A stretch of 64,000 bases of DNA, from contig OY294067.1 in assembly GCA_958510875.1 (NCBI GenBank), forward strand, positions 256,185,736 to 256,249,735. The letters are read 5' to 3'. A program made the translations under genes and the position numbers. Origin of the DNA: Endomychus coccineus. Taxonomy: Eukaryota > Arthropoda > Insecta > Coleoptera > Endomychidae. Shown piece by piece: positions 35,690 to 46,859 of the stretch (positions within the stretch are counted from its first letter, which is position 1; each line of letters begins with the position of its first letter). The notes under the pieces are model-generated. The model saw nothing but the letters and a program-made list of their open reading frames with translations. It made no database searches and was not told the origin of the DNA.

Positions 35690-35925
35690 AAGAGGACGAA
35701 ACACCGATACATTTGCTCAACTGAGGAACTACACCGAAGTACTTCGGGACATTATAACAGCATAGAAGAAATTACACCATTGAAACCATGGAAAATCTTA
35801 GTTTTTTTAAAGATCCAAAGCTCACCGGCGTAGGTACTAATATAAAACCGTACCGATAAGGGATACAATAGTTCTTTAAGGACGCGGTAGTAACAATACC
35901 ACGAATCTAATCACCTTTAAAACAA
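35690..35925 (+). pseudogene. Non-LTR C-terminal zinc-knuckle remnant
   Basis: EEDETPIHLLN at about 35695 matches EEETPIHLFT of the remnant at 6486-7390. The DNA that follows also agrees (GGACGCGGTAGTAACAA against GGACGCTGTAGTAACAA), so both are copies of one family. Frame broken soon after. Confidence 0.6.
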
Positions 35926-36687
35926 GATCCTTTATCACTTTGGGACATCAGGTAAAGTCTCCTAAAGACTATATATTTTTGTAATATTATTAAAAATTAT
36001 TTCATCTAAGGTCTAGAATTATAATTTTTCACAGAAATCCGAACACAAAACTAAGAGTACTTATACAATTATGAAGCCACCAGTGGAGGCTGGTGACTCT
36101 AAGATATGGTGAGGCAACATTTAAATATTGTATTCAAAGGTGTCTAATTTTTTTGTCAGATTTTGATAGCTAAGATCACTGTACACTATTTTTAATTTTA
36201 AATGATGTTTGCGCGGATGTTTCAAATATCATAACGCCAGGAAACTGGACTATTCAACTAATGTTCGTGGTTTGGTAAACTTGTCCAAGAAATGAAAGAA
36301 GATTTCGAAATTTCTTCTTCAAATCAAAACTAATGCGTTCTGTACATTGTTTCTGATGTGTCGGTGAAACCTGATTTATTAAATATGTTTCTGTAAAAAA
36401 GTACATTGATGAATATCATGTTTACTAGCTAAATTGACGAGTTTATATTGTTTACTTTACCTGATATGAAGATATCACAATTTGGAGTGATTTGGTTCTT
36501 GCTCCTGTTATGTTCTTCTAAAGAACGACTTTCATTTTTATATGCAAATATTCCCGTGAGCCAATCATATTTTTCATAACACGAATTATTGAATGCACGA
36601 TCTGGGATGTATATTAATCAAAGTTTTTAGGAACAACTTCAGATTACTGAAGGGAAATTTTGTTACTGAAAAGTTAACAAACAAACG
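35926..36687. other. No recognised gene
   Basis: Apart from a hAT-like end at 36081-36120 nothing is recognised. Confidence 0.35.
36081..36120 (+). repeat. Orphan hAT-like end
   Basis: CAGTGGAGGCTGGTGACTCT followed by GGTGAGGCAACAT resembles the CAGTGGCGGCT-type hAT termini. No right end was found. Confidence 0.35.
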
Positions 36688-36786
36688 TGTAAACAAATGA
36701 AACTATAAAAGAGTTCACACTGTGGATACACTATAACACTATAAATAAGAAACAATCACCCTTTGTTTCTTATAACTTGTAAACAA
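36688..36786. mobile_element. Minimal PLE foldback with 9-bp target duplication
   Basis: TGTAAACAA at 36688-36696 and 36778-36786 flanks an 81-bp unit. The unit is the reversed PLE outer end (CTATAAAAGAGTTCACACTG ... ATAAGAAACAATCACC) joined to a very short forward end (CTTTGTTTCTTATAA). It is the smallest member of the family at 3035 and 42032. Confidence 0.65.
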
Positions 36787-37053
36787 TCTCTTCCCGGCTC
36801 ATCATATCCTCATTGGCTAGTTCCAATTTTATTTTTAGACAGTCACCTTACTTTGATTTATTATTTAAATTTTATTTTTATTTGTGAAACACTTCCGCGG
36901 CACCGTAACAATAAGAATAATTTACAATTACAACAATAATAAGAAGTTGGAACATGATACAAAAGTCTGCTCTAAATTTTGAGTGCTTTACAGGATTCCG
37001 CCGTTTCCGGCAACTACCAACCCGTTTTTTTTTGTTTTTTATACTTTGACTAT
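36787..37053. other. No recognised feature
   Basis: AT-rich spacer with T-rich runs at 37025-37040. Confidence 0.35.
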
Positions 37054-37205
37054 ATCGTGTGAGTCAGCGGAGAAATGTTGGGAGAGGCATTCAAATTTTT
37101 CTTGAAAGTTTGGAGAGGGAAGACCTCACGGAACTCTTTGCCTGGTGAGGTCTTTCCTTACGCCTTATCACCTCAAAACTTTCAAGAAAAATTCGAATAT
37201 CCATC
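37054..37205. repeat. Head-to-head pair of Jockey-type RT C-terminal fragments
   Basis: On the plus strand 37130-37205 reads NSLPGEVFPYALSPQNFQEK. On the minus strand 37054-37125 reads EVFPLQTFKKN and continues to LTHTI. The DNA arms are inverted copies, for example TTTTTCTTGAAAGTTT against AAACTTTCAAGAAAAA and GAAGACCTCAC against GTGAGGTCTTTC. Both protein ends point outwards, the same geometry as the PLE foldbacks. Confidence 0.7.
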
Positions 37206-39603
37206 ACACAATGTTATGGAGCGGACAGTGCCTCTAGAGGGGACTTCCATCGCAGTTCATCATCTCAATAACAACGTGTGTACATATTCTTAAAAACGAA
37301 TTCCTTTGACCGTATATGTTTGGTCGCTGGGATGAAGATTGAGGGAGATTCTCCATCATATATCCCCAGTGACCTATTGAGCTGCCTGTCATGACTTAGG
37401 CTATACTAGAAGGTTGCTGATTGTATGCGTGTGAAGTGAATACTTTACCTACCCTTTGAATATATGATATATATTCGAATATACTCATATCCGCAATGGT
37501 CAGCAATATTTGAGTCTAACTGTATAATAATACATATTTTTCTATACGCCTCCCCTGCTTAAACGGAGAAGCCATTACTGTAAAGGCACTCCAGTTAGAA
37601 AAATGCGTGTTAAACAATTTATACAGACAAACCTCAACATATGGAAACTGATCCGCTTGGTGAGCACCCTAATTACTGACGGTGATTTTCTCAGAGGAAT
37701 TTTCAAGTGAATCGTAAACAATGTGATTTTGTATGGTCCGTTGGTTTGAAATAAGTGAATAACTTGAAAATGGGACAGTCGTGGTTCCTGAAACGTCCAC
37801 GTAGATGCGTTCTACAAGATTATTATTTATAATACAAAAGTTGAATTATAATGAATTATTGATTTCATTATATTTTTTCCTTACTCCTACTCCTCATTAT
37901 CACTTTTATAGCGAGTGAACAAAATTTGTAAGCCGACTTGCGTCCCCCGTCATCCTAAAACGTATGAAAATTTTCACCATCTCGATCTTCAAACAGTTTA
38001 GTAGTAGAATGACGAAAATTTGATATGTAGGGTGTTGAATTTCAATCAACCACATTTAAATCCTATATCTTAATAGGAAGTTTCCTCTTAATCCGATAAC
38101 ATTAACTGAACATCACCTGAGTAATCATTGCAGGTTGACATTAGAGACAGTGATGTATGTGGTATCAAAATTTTTGCCAAAATTAAGTTTGTAATTTAAT
38201 AAAGCATAAATATGTGTTACCCTTTCTTTTAAAAATAAACATATTATTTTCAACAAGCTTTTAGTTTCAGTTAACTATGTAATAACTTTTATGAAACAAT
38301 TTTGCTAAGATTGTTAAAACAGACTTCCAATTATAAACCGTGGACCCTCCGGACGTAACTCGGTAGGTAGGAATCCATTTTTCCAGGTATGCACCTCGAT
38401 ACAGTCCTTATAACAAGGATGTCGTTTTTATTATAAATAACACAAGTTAAATGATCTGAGCATTTGGGCTTTAATTGATTAATTTTACTCCCAAGACGTA
38501 GAGCCATTGGGGTTTTTGGTTCAGACGGAAATTTGACATTGAAATCATATTATTAAAAATTTTATGTTTAGCTTATGCTCTGTTCACTTTAAATGTTCCC
38601 TCAGTTAAACTGCAATAAAAATAAAAAATCTCAGAATATTGAAGTAAATGTATATTTAGAATTTCGTTTATAACTTAATGATTAAAAGTCAGTAAAATTG
38701 TTAGTAATGATTATCGAATTCATCGCATTTCATAAGTATTGAAGAAATTATTAGATAACAATTTTTTTTAAAGTGCGTAACTTTAGACACTTAGACAACC
38801 TCATCCGTGGAATATCTCAATACTGAACTTATGCAACGATTAAATAATGTCAATTATAATAACTTAACGATCAAAATAAAACAATAAATCATTATAATTA
38901 ACATTTTGAAAAATGAATTATTTTTCACTTAACTCCTATGAAAAATTTGAATTGCTAATATTATATGTTCGTAGACTCGAAAGTGACTACACTACAAATT
39001 GGAAAAGCATCCCTTATAGATTGGAAATGCAATGTACATATCAACAAGTTCATGGTGTCCATAGCGTATAAGATCAGAAATGATTTAATTTGAAAAAATG
39101 GGTTTTACTCAATTTAACGGTTTCGAAGAAACTGTGACATATTCTGTGTTAGATTTATGAATTAATTTTTAGCACAAAACCATTTCAAATATAAAAAAAT
39201 AGTCAGATTACCTTTCTTCTACAAATTTTCACTAATTCTTGTCTAAAATTATATTTCAAAAGTCTCACAGAATGACGTAAATAAAATGAAAAGTCATTAT
39301 AATGCTATTATAACTATTAGAAAATTAGATAATATTTAAAAACTTAATTATATTTGTGCTGAGTATTCTTTGAAATTGTAAACGCTAGGAATAATCGTAA
39401 TTCCTAGGCTAATGGGTAGTTAGATGATGAACGGAAATATGTAATTTCTCTAATTACCAATAAATTATATGAAGGAATTTTATCTAGTTGCCATTTGTCA
39501 GCATTTCTCAACGATGAAGCTAATATATCCTACATTTGTAGCTAATCAGCTGAATATAAAAGTTTTGACACATAATGCAATCCAGAAGGTTTTCATGTAT
39601 CTC
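37206..39603. other. AT-rich DNA, nothing recognised
   Basis: An 23-bp palindrome with CTAGGAAT arms lies at about 39388. No coding signal is seen. Confidence 0.4.
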
Positions 39604-40905
39604 TTACAGATAGTTTATCTGAAAAGGAACTACATTAAATGAATTATAAGAAAAACTCTCCAAGATGTCACTCTTTAGGAGTAGACGACTAGAGGTAGGA
39701 ACCAACAATGTACATTTTTTTGCAGCGTTTTTTTCCCCAAAATCTCGAGTGAAATTCAATATCGTTGACTTGCGTTGCTGGTTGAACATTGTCTTTCTGT
39801 TTAGGATGTCCACTATATTTGGCAACAAAGTTTTGTAATTTGTACTACAGGTTTCAGTTTCTTGGTCAACGGCTTCAACTGACCCCATGTTCTTGTTATG
39901 AAATTATAGGTTCTCTGGTTTATTGTAATGGATTGATTCTCTCCAATTTTTTTGCACAATCCGGCTGTGCTTCTACTAGTGAATAAATATACATCTCTAT
40001 TTGAATATCACCAACAGAAGCATGTCATTGCGAATAAAACAGGATAATATTCGTGACCTCGCTAGGAACTTTATTCTAATGGTACCTGTCACATATATGT
40101 TTTGTCTGAATAAAAACTCACAAAGCCGAAAAGATGTGTTCCAGTTATGTACAATAATTTTACAGTGACTATTGAGTATGTTTTGAGCTAGAGAAAGACG
40201 GACAATTTTTTCAGAAAAACTGAGATGGCTGCTGTTATGATATGATAAGTGAAGCATAATAATTTTCGCCAATATGAAAGGAGAAATTTCATGTATATCC
40301 CCGCTTGTGCACTCGGACAAAGAGCAATTAAGTTGATGCCAAATCCAATTCTCTTAGTTTTTATATACTATCGAAAATGGATTTGGCCAATTGCAAAAAG
40401 GGGATAAGAATCTACAAGATTCATATAGTTTTCCCTTTCCACTATAATAATTGGCAATCTTGTGAGCGGCCTCACTTGTTTCATATCATTTGGAGGAAAA
40501 AATCTGATTAATTTCGATAAAGAAAGGAAGCGATTCCGCTCATAACTCATTTCTGAAATACAAATTTCCACCACACAAAATATTATTGTTCCAATAATCC
40601 GACAATTGTGGACACTTCATTAGTCCTGTGAGGAAATTCAAAGCCAAAAATACGTACATCTATTTCGACAGCTTTCCACTTCAACCCAAACACCTTATTC
40701 ACATTCAGACCTCCTACATAAAAAGCTGCCCTTCAGTTGGTCCATTCCAAAATTTTATTGACAATATGAGGGATCCTTGCATTCTTCCAAATCGATGAGG
40801 AAAATCGTACTCTGATACGTGATCTGGGACAATCATAGGTTGCTGATCCTCAAATGTATCCACGATAGTCGTCCATTTCAAATCCTTCTGTAATTTCGTC
40901 CTCAT
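39604..40905 (-). pseudogene. piggyBac-like (DDE_Tnp_1_7) transposase pseudogene
   Basis: Minus-strand pieces in order: a first block at 40905-40714; LSDYWNNNI at about 40600, resembling the conserved LLDYFNN; then IVHNWNTSFRLCEFLF and YVTGTIR at about 40170-40080. These match the piggyBac core 'DNWxTS..L...L......GT.R', with the catalytic Asp replaced by His. KNMGSVEAVDQE at about 39880 matches the 'YNKxMGGVDxxDQ' motif carrying another conserved Asp. LPNIVDILNRK at about 39810 matches the following helix. At least four frame changes or stops interrupt it. I did not find TTAA-bounded terminal repeats. Confidence 0.6.
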
Positions 40906-42031
40906 TAGTCATTGCTTTCACTTCCAGTTCCTTTATTTTTCAATGAAGCATCTGTGGAAGTGGCAAATTTTCATGTACTTGTTCTGCTGCATCCCCACAT
41001 ATCCTATTCTAATATCTCTCTGGTAGGCTATGAATTCCCATATGGATATTAGTGCCTACTATGCTTGACAGGTATATTCATCAAAATCAGTATATGGTGT
41101 ATTCATGCTATTACCACATTTAATCTCCAGTTTCATCCCCAAATATCCATCGTATGTGGATATGATTGTAAATTCAGCTTATACCAGTAAAATATAAAAA
41201 ACCTGGATTCAATGGAGCGGATAGAGTTAATTGGTATAATTGTGGGTTTTTGTGTTATTTTGTCTTCGAGAGTATAATTTCCCATGATTCTACGTACCGA
41301 GATTCCTGAAACCTTTTCAGTTCACGGAAAGTCTTACCTGAGCTGATGAGATGAAATGTTAACTCAGTAGGAAACATGTGAAATCTCCATGCAACGTAAT
41401 TTTCGGGGTTGTATGCGAAATCTAACGAATTTTCTGTTAACGTTGAGTTTCTAGAACATCGTTATTTCAACAAGTGATTATTACACATGTGGCAATGCGA
41501 AATGAAAGTGTTATATTTCAATTAGCGTTTAAACATTGCCCAAACATATTTTCTCCCGCTGCAATAATTCTAACTGTGTTAAACAATTATTTATAGCTCT
41601 TTATACGAACATTACTGGCTGTTACAGGATTGGCAATTTGCACATTATGCGGTACAGCCTGTCACACAATTCGCTCTTATTTGAAGTTTATTCATTTTCA
41701 CAGTCGTTCTGCTTATTCAATTACGATGAAATTAATTGATTACATGACAATATAAAATAAACCTCATTTCATTATGAACCCAATTAAATTTCAACAACAC
41801 CAATTGAGAAATAAAAAAAAGTTTCCACAGGAATGTAGGACGCTATTTAGATTTTTACTGGATTTCATAATAACTGAAGTTATTTTTTTGCACAATCAAA
41901 CGAATATCCTTAAAGTAAATATTTGGATGACAAGTGAATTATGAACATTTTAAATTGTATATTCTCTTTTGAGTTGAATTATTGAAAATGAAAATTGAAT
42001 ATCGATATCGATAGTACTTCAGTAGTATCTA
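40906..42031. other. No recognised gene
   Basis: The 40910-41100 part may be the decayed N-terminal region of the piggyBac-like copy; the rest is plain AT-rich DNA. Confidence 0.35.
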
Positions 42032-42132
42032 CAATGGATAATAATAAACAATAAAAGAGTTCACACTGTGGATATATTATAATACTATTGGCAAAAAATA
42101 ATCACCATTATACACTAAAAATAATATTGAAG

Positions 42133-42174
42133 TACTGAGGACCTTTCGTCTACCAAGTAGCCATCATCAGAGTA
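42133..42174 (-). ncRNA. Hammerhead-like core, left arm of PLE foldback
   Basis: Minus strand: TACT, CTGATGA, a stem-loop with CTAC/GTAG arms closed by TTG, GAAA, then GGTCC, TC and AGTA. Compared with 3136-3177, the helix III pentamer has changed from CGTCG to GGTCC, both self-complementary. That supports pairing between two molecules. Confidence 0.5.
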
Positions 42175-42382
42175 AACTAAATAATAAATCAAAATGTGCC
42201 TGTTTAAATACTATTTGGGGATACTAATGTAAACAATGGGCTACCCTCAGCTGTAGGTAATTTAAAAGAGATGGAAATGTATAAATGAAAAAACAATTTA
42301 TTAAATTCCGATTTATCTAATTGTTTAGATTATTATACCAAAATAGTATTTACACATGTACATTTTGATTAATAATTTAGTT

Positions 42383-42424
42383 TACTCTGATGAAGGCTAC
42401 TTGATAGCCGAATGGTCTTCAGTA
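42383..42424 (+). ncRNA. Decayed hammerhead-like core, right arm
   Basis: TACT (42383-42386), CTGATGA (42387-42393), GGCTACTTGATAGCC as helix II, then GAAT instead of GAAA, GGTCT, TC and AGTA. The changed GAAA makes cleavage unlikely. Confidence 0.4.
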
Positions 42425-42703
42425 CTGTAATAGTATTTTTAGTGCATAAGGGTGATTATTTCTTATAAATAGTGTTTCAATGGATAATGATTATTATTAT
42501 AAACAGTCAGTTTGTTCCAACTATACACAGGAAATCTTAGGGACATGAAATTTTACTTTTACTTCTGTTAATGCCAGCTTTGCTCAGGTTTAATGTGAAA
42601 TGTAGTGGATATGAGTATTAGTTTAATAGGTACTGCGATAACACACAGGCAAAGGAGCCCTGCATCTTTTATGTATGTATTTCTTTTGTATAATAATAAC
42701 ATA

Positions 42704-43025
42704 CCGGACGGCCCAATTAAAACAGTCCCACCTCAATAACTCTTTCAAAATAAAGGTTTCCAGGAAAAACAAAAAACGCTTATATACAGGGGACACATTT
42801 TGTCATAGTTATCTTCAATGTAATATTAACCCCTACAACCCCAGAGCATGTCACTTGATTTTTCTAAATGGATCCTTTATTTTACCCCATCTTTGGTTAG
42901 GCTTCATAAGAAGGATTTCAACCCTGTCTGCTCTGTATATATAGTTTTTGAAGTGTTTTTTTTTCTTGGAAATCTTCATTTTGAAAGTTATTGAGGAAGG
43001 ACTGTTTTAACTGAGCCACCCTTTG
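42704..43025. mobile_element. MITE with about 80-bp inverted repeats and TA borders
   Basis: The left end (GGCCCAATTAAAACAGTCCC...ACCTCAATAACT) is the inverted copy of the right end (AGTTATTGAGGAAGGACTGT then TTTAACTGAGCCACCC). TA lies on both sides (42702-42703 and 43026-43027). There is no coding capacity. Confidence 0.7.
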
Positions 43026-44149
43026 TATGGTGAACATTCATCATAACGTTTTCGACGGCTCATTTAATCACGTAAAGTTTACATGATAGACAGTTCCATA
43101 GAACGATGTATGATCATAACCGTTCAGACTGTCAATGACAGATAACACATAACTCCATAACAAGACATCTAATAACATTTACATGACAAACCGATAATCA
43201 TACATTGTCGGTGACAGTCCACCAGGTAGCGTAGATAACCCTGTCAATTCAAATAAGCTTCCCTCTTGAATATTCTGTTCAAAAGCATATGAACTACTAC
43301 CTCCATGTCCAACTATAAACATGAGACAAAATTTGTGAAAAAACAAATAATTCTAATCTCATTATATTTTTCTTTTGTTTATGTGTGTGATTTAAGTTTG
43401 AAAAGAAAAGTTTAAATTTGGAAAAGTCTAAAGCTTAATATCATTTTGCTTTCATTTTGAATCAAATTTTTTTTCAAACTATTATTGTTTTTATATATTT
43501 CGTTACAATTTTTGAATAACAAAACAATTAATTTCCTTTAGATTTTTAACAAACATTACTGCTGTCACAGTTAGATAAATGAGTTTAATATAAGTTCTCA
43601 TTATATTTCTTCAACTTTTTCATAATCTTGACTATAAAACTCAATAATATTTTATTTGTCGTTTCATTCATAATATGAAAGATTGCTTTCTGCGAGAAAG
43701 GATGGAAATATTTAGTGTGTAGATCAGTGTAGTCAGCCACAAAGTTGTTTTAAAACAGCAGTGACACATAAGAGGCTTTCTTCATAAAACCCGTAACGGG
43801 GAAACAAACTAGGAAAGATACTTGGTATTTCCCATTTAACTTCTCATTTTTAGAGTACTTTTGCTAGTATATAATTCTCATCTAAAAACAAAATCAAATA
43901 ATAGTTCAAATATTGCTATCATTTTGAAATAGATTAATTGCTACAGTTCTTACCTTTGGATGATAAAATCGGTTCATCTAAAAATACCACATGGGACATT
44001 AATTTATATGACATTCTTTATGCCAATGAAAGAGATGTTACTCATGACAAAATATCAAAGTTAGTTAACCTCGACAAATTGCAATAACTGAACAAATAAC
44101 AGCGACCTTATTTCTGATTAATTAATTCAGTACTATCTTCTCTCATATA
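43026..44149. other. No recognised gene
   Basis: A weak inverted repeat (ATGTATGATCATAACCG against CCGATAATCATACATTG) lies at about 43105-43210. The rest is AT-rich. Confidence 0.35.
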
Positions 44150-44347
44150 CAGGGTGAGTAAGTTTTTTGTAGACAAACTTCAACAGGAGATAGAGCAGAT
44201 GTTTTAACGAAATTTTTTTTTCAATTTCAACACCCTGTATCTCAAAAACTAAGCGTCTGTGCGTATATGTAAATAGGAACTTTTTTTCTAAAAATCAAAT
44301 TTTCTATCGACTGTTGAAGTTGTGCTACTAAAACCTGGGACACCCTG
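44150..44347. mobile_element. Short MITE related to the large foldback family
   Basis: CAGGGTG at 44150 and CACCCTG at 44347 are flanked by TA. The right part (CACCCTGTATCTCAAAAACT, then TTTCTATCGACTGTTGAAG) matches the outer arm of the elements at 12126 and 53298. Confidence 0.7.
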
Positions 44348-45391
44348 TATAATGATGAACTTCTCAAACATATACAACTTAACAATGGCGCCTTACGTCT
44401 TTTGTTACAACTAAAGAAATAATAGATCTCATCAAATCAGAAATTGTAGGATTAAAATTTAATTATGTTGACTGAGAATTTGTATATTCATATTAATATT
44501 TCAAATGTGTGATGAATTTAAAACAATCTTAAAATAACTATGAACCACTATTAAGAAAATAAGTTAAGTGTTATAAATTATTTATGGATATAATGGGAAT
44601 CCTCTTATTTCATAAAACACGTTCTGGTGAAACATTTTAAAAGGATTCACTTTTACGACTTGAATGTAGAAGATGACTCATTGATTAATACATATGCTGT
44701 AGAATACTTCAGATTATAACATGAAAGAGGAACAAGTAATGTTAAAATTTACACATGAACAACAATTTTAATTTAAATATGCTTTAATAAGAAACTTCAT
44801 GGCATTTTTGCGTGAGATAGATAGCTATTAAATTTTGGAAAAACCTCAAGCTTGAAGAAGTATAATTTCCGTTAGTCTCAAAATATTGACAACTTGATAA
44901 ATAATAGTTTCTGAAAATGTTGGATATAAATTATTGATTTTCAAATATACTATAATAGTATCTCTGGTAGTTCTGAAATTAACACAGGTTTCTTAAACTT
45001 AAGGAGAGAACTTATCAAGAAATAAAAAGAAAACAAATTAATAAAACATGAACCCCTTCATTCCATTTCGGTATTCTATATAAGTCGAGTGTGCGACGAT
45101 GTCTAAGATCATGTGTTATTTATTCTGGTATATTCATTGTAAGAAACGAATATTTTTATTGTGTGACATGTGTGGTCTCCAAACAATCTTCCCCTGTAGT
45201 TAGATTTCGTGTTTTTAGCAGCAAATCAATACATTGCAATTCACAAAGTTGGTTAGCAACGTTTTTCCTCCCTTCATCCTATATTCTAGGCATGAATCAT
45301 GAAAGTAACTGATGAACCTTGGATTATCTGGAATAACTCATGTATGGCGTAGTCATTGATTAGATTTGTTGCGTCAAAAAGGAAGATTGTT
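44348..45391. other. AT-rich DNA, nothing recognised
   Basis: No frame or repeat of note. Confidence 0.4.
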
Positions 45392-45453
45392 GAAGTTGAC
45401 GTTGAAAAATCTTGTCTTTCGGATGGATTCCGCGTCACAATAGCTCGACTTGA

Positions 45454-45496
45454 TGCCGACGTTTCGCCAACCATTACAGGTGGCATCTTCAGGGCA
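45454..45496 (-). ncRNA. Minimal hammerhead-like motif, left arm
   Basis: This is the mirror image of the plus-strand motif at 45536-45578, with the same core CTGAAGA, a helix II hairpin and GAAACGTC. Confidence 0.4.
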
Positions 45497-45535
45497 GGCT
45501 TGAGGCTTGAACTGAAACTGTTTCAGCCTCAAGCC

Positions 45536-45578
45536 TGCCCTGAAGATGCCACCTGTAATGGTTGGCGAAACGTCGGCA
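45536..45578 (+). ncRNA. Minimal hammerhead-like motif, right arm
   Basis: TGCC (45536-45539) pairs with GGCA (45575-45578) as helix I. CTGAAGA (45540-45546) fits the core CUGANGA. GCC and ACC pair with GGT and GGC as a bulged helix II. GAAA (45567-45570) is followed by CG and TC. Helix III would be only two base pairs, possible only in a dimer. Confidence 0.4.
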
Positions 45579-45673
45579 TCAAGTCGAGCTATTGTGACGC
45601 GGAATCCATCCGGAAGACAAGAATTTTCAAGATTAGCTGTCCGCGGAAGTCTACTATCCAAGAAGTTGACGTT

Positions 45674-46859
45674 ATCAAACAGTATCAGAATTCCTCTGTA
45701 TACACTACAGTTTAGTCCGTGGACTGTATATATCCGTGGTTTTGCAGGTTTCAAATAGATTTTATTATATAAAAACAAATAACGTATAATATGTTTTTCT
45801 GTATTCTCTGGTATGTGGACACAGTCACGAGTAATTCGGGACATTGGAATCGGAATTGTTACAGTTACGGTGCTTATACAATACGTCCCCGGTAAAAAAA
45901 AGTTTATGTTAATAGTAACAACTTCAATTATTGACCGGCCCTCGTACATATATAGAACCATTATCAGTTGACACCATTCAAGAGAAAGTGCTGTATCCTC
46001 TTGCAATTTTTCGTCACTTTCGGTTTCGAATGAACATAAAACAGTTTGTTACCGAATAATAACTGTTTTGGATATAGGCTAACTAATTACTGAATCATGG
46101 TCACTAGTTTTCGCAGTGAATTAGAACGCTCTTGGTATCAATGATCGCAGGTTGGATTTGGTCTTTGGGATAGCGTGAAGATATAGATTTCTATACACAT
46201 GTGGAGATGCAGGAAAATTGCACCCAGTTTTGCTATGTCGCAAGAGATCCAAATTATTAATTTGAGAAATTTGTATCATTTTAGATCGATTGATCAAAAA
46301 ATAACATACTGAAGAAGGTTCTACAGTTTCGAAATACTCATCAATTTCCTATATAAAGCAAGGAAAACATACTTCTGAATAATCAGTCACTAAAGTGACG
46401 TTAGTTTCGACAGCTAGCGTGTCATTTTTAAAACGATAGAAATGTCTGTCAAATTGATCATTCACAATTAAGTGTTCTTATTTTTCATATCTACTAATTC
46501 TAGGGTATTTAATTTGAAACCTCCTCTCCGATTATGCAAAAAATGTAATTCATTTAAACTTGGAAAAGTAAGTAGGAACTGGATCACGTAAATTTGAATG
46601 AAAGTGAAGATGTAATGATAGACGCCGAGTGGTTACAATAGAATGGTTACTTTTAAAATAAGCTTCAACCAAAAAAGAACGATGGACATTTGACTAACGT
46701 TACATATTCACAACTAAATTGAGATTTCTCTCAAACGCTTTTACAACTGAATTTTCATTTATCGCGACTTGATTTGAATTTAAATCTCATTATATTAATA
46801 ACTGAAAATTTTGAAAATGGATACTTCATTCTACTTCACATTCTGTATATAATTATTGA
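45674..46859. other. No recognised gene
   Basis: No motif of a known family is seen. Confidence 0.4.

Larger units (their letters stand above)
42032..42488. mobile_element. Palindromic PLE foldback with 11-bp target duplication
   Basis: CAATGGATAAT at 42032-42042 and again at 42478-42488 flanks a unit of about 435 bp. The left part is the reversed PLE tail (TAAAAGAGTTCACACTGTGG ... CATCATCAGAGTAAACT ... CAAAATGTGCCTGTTTAAA). The right part is the forward copy (ACACATGTACATTTTGATTA ... AGTTTACTCTGATGA ... GTGATTATTTCTTATAA). The 5' ends meet near 42250 and no endonuclease frame remains. Confidence 0.8.
45392..45673. mobile_element. Near-perfect palindrome with hammerhead-like motifs on both strands
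   Basis: 45402-45507 is an almost exact inverted copy of 45525-45630 around a 17-bp spacer. The composition is GC-rich compared with its surroundings. GAAGTTGACGTT at 45392-45403 recurs at 45662-45673 and may be a target duplication. The long frames that cross it on both strands are only a by-product of the symmetry. Confidence 0.75.

Noticed and set aside
45948..45970. A TATA box with initiator-like sequence (TATATAG ... TCAGT)
   Set aside because: The spacing is shorter than usual and no gene follows.
45374..46006. A 210-aa open frame on the minus strand, with overlapping frames on the plus strand
   Set aside because: It crosses the 45.4-45.6 kb palindrome, so frames are mirrored on both strands, and the translation matches nothing.
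46310..46350. Another hammerhead (CTGAAGAAGG followed by TTTCGAAAT)
   Set aside because: No pairing for helix I or II could be drawn around it.
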